Source: an uncultured Bacilli bacterium
Lineage (GTDB): Bacteria; Bacillota_I; Bacilli_A; RF39; UBA660
DNA length: 14,281 nt
Direction of reading: 5' to 3'
Assembly: GCA_934095965.1 (NCBI GenBank)
Contig: CAKOKR010000029.1
Coordinates: forward strand, 1 to 14,281
Both the position numbers and the translations under genes were made by a program. Under the pieces are notes generated by a model that saw only the letters and a program-made list of their open reading frames with translations, had not been told where the DNA came from and searched no databases. This document shows, one piece after another, positions 14,057-14,281 of the stretch; positions within the stretch are counted from its first letter, which is position 1; each line of letters opens with the position of its first letter.

Positions 14057-14191
14057 AGTGATTGATGTTTATATATCAATTCGTGTATTGGAAAAAAGTT
14101 GTAGATAACTACGACACTCGCTCCAGAAGCAATAATCGTCGCACCAAAGCGATGTTAATGATTAAATCAATCAGAAATGATTGATTTTTTT
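14057..14191 (+). promoter_or_regulatory. Structured leader RNA with alternative pairing (riboswitch-like attenuator)
   Basis: From the predicted start the RNA shows TGATTGAT (14059-14066), able to pair either with ATATCAAT nearby (ATCAAT at 14075-14080) or with ATCAATCA in the terminator (14166-14173). In between are GTTGTAG-ATAA-CTACGAC (14098-14115), a TCGCT...AGCGA stem (14118-14122 / 14148-14152) enclosing AGAAGCAATAATCGTCGC, and a possible TTGG/CCAA contact (14088-14091 / 14144-14147). The stretch is far richer in CG than its surroundings. A strong terminator ends it, followed by a gene start. The architecture is that of an attenuating leader. I cannot match it to a known riboswitch class. 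Confidence 0.55.
14164..14191 (+). terminator. Strong intrinsic terminator of the leader RNA
   Basis: AAATCAATCA (14164-14173), a GAAA tetraloop, TGATTGATTT (14178-14187) and seven Ts (14185-14191). Confidence 0.88.
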
Positions 14192-14218
14192 GTCGTTTAA
14201 GAATGTGTTGATGATATT

Positions 14219-14281
14219 ATGATAAAAATAATCAAACAAGAAATGGTTTTAGTATCTTCTCCAATGAAAAGAAAACAAGTA
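14219..14281 (+). CDS. Start of a gene cut by the right edge
   Basis: An ATG at 14219 opens a frame of 21 codons (MIKIIKQEMVLVSSPMKRKQ...) to the window end. It follows the leader terminator by 27 bases and would be the controlled gene. A clear ribosome binding site is lacking (GTTGATGAT is the best candidate), and an in-frame TAA lies upstream. Too little is visible to name a product. Confidence 0.4.
   Translation, partial: MIKIIKQEMVLVSSPMKRKQV

Noticed and set aside
13153..14191. IscB-like or other RNA-guided nuclease with an adjacent guide RNA
   Set aside because: The HNH-like protein has no RuvC segments or bridge helix, and the RNA is divergent with an attenuator layout rather than a guide scaffold.
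1..14281. CRISPR array, insertion sequence or rRNA
   Set aside because: No evenly spaced repeats, transposase motifs or rRNA signatures were seen on either strand.
1..14281. UGA read as tryptophan (Mollicutes code)
   Set aside because: The Trp codons checked in leuS and GH31 are TGG and no conserved gene has an in-frame TGA.

Overview
The window is about 14.3 kb of very AT-rich DNA from a low-GC Gram-positive bacterium. It has clean Shine-Dalgarno sites, sigma-A promoters of the TTGNNN-17-TATAAT type, intrinsic terminators and a T-box leader. Trp codons read as TGG, stops are mostly TAA, and I see no sign of UGA recoding. A Cse60-family sporulation protein and a MurE with the meso-DAP motif DNPR point to a walled, possibly spore-forming member of the Bacilli. 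My guess is an uncultured gut lineage such as RF39 or relatives of Erysipelotrichales; this rests on composition and gene style, not on a marker tree.

Layout. 1-1402 (minus): an acidic protein running off the left edge and, overlapping it upstream, a lipoprotein. 1463-1675: a gap holding a palindrome, a plus-strand promoter and a candidate small RNA ending in a bidirectional hairpin. 1689-3260: trmB (minus), a small coiled-coil protein (plus) convergent with cse60 (minus), and a 59-residue helical protein (plus) with its own promoter and terminator. 3361-6394 (minus): a leucine T-box operon made of a three-helix membrane protein followed by leuS. 6372-9926 (minus): trpS followed by a cytoplasmic GH31 alpha-glycosidase. 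9956-12696 (plus): murE, a deoxyribonucleotidase-like HAD gene and a CYTH-domain gene. 12755-12910: a tRNA-Gly(UCC) unit. 12911-14281 looks like accessory DNA: tandem 11-mers next to the tRNA, a short zinc-ribbon ORF resembling the N-terminus of phage HNH proteins, an HNH-like gene, and a divergent structured leader RNA whose terminator precedes a gene cut by the right edge.

The core genes serve translation (LeuRS, TrpRS, TrmB, tRNA-Gly), wall synthesis (MurE) and nucleotide or phosphate housekeeping. The most novel items are regulatory RNAs. The 14057-14191 leader has competing terminator and antiterminator pairings and matches no riboswitch class I recognise. The candidate sRNA at 1582-1675 has a promoter that shares a 12-base -35 block with the tRNA-Gly promoter. 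All calls come from reading the sequence; no database search was run.
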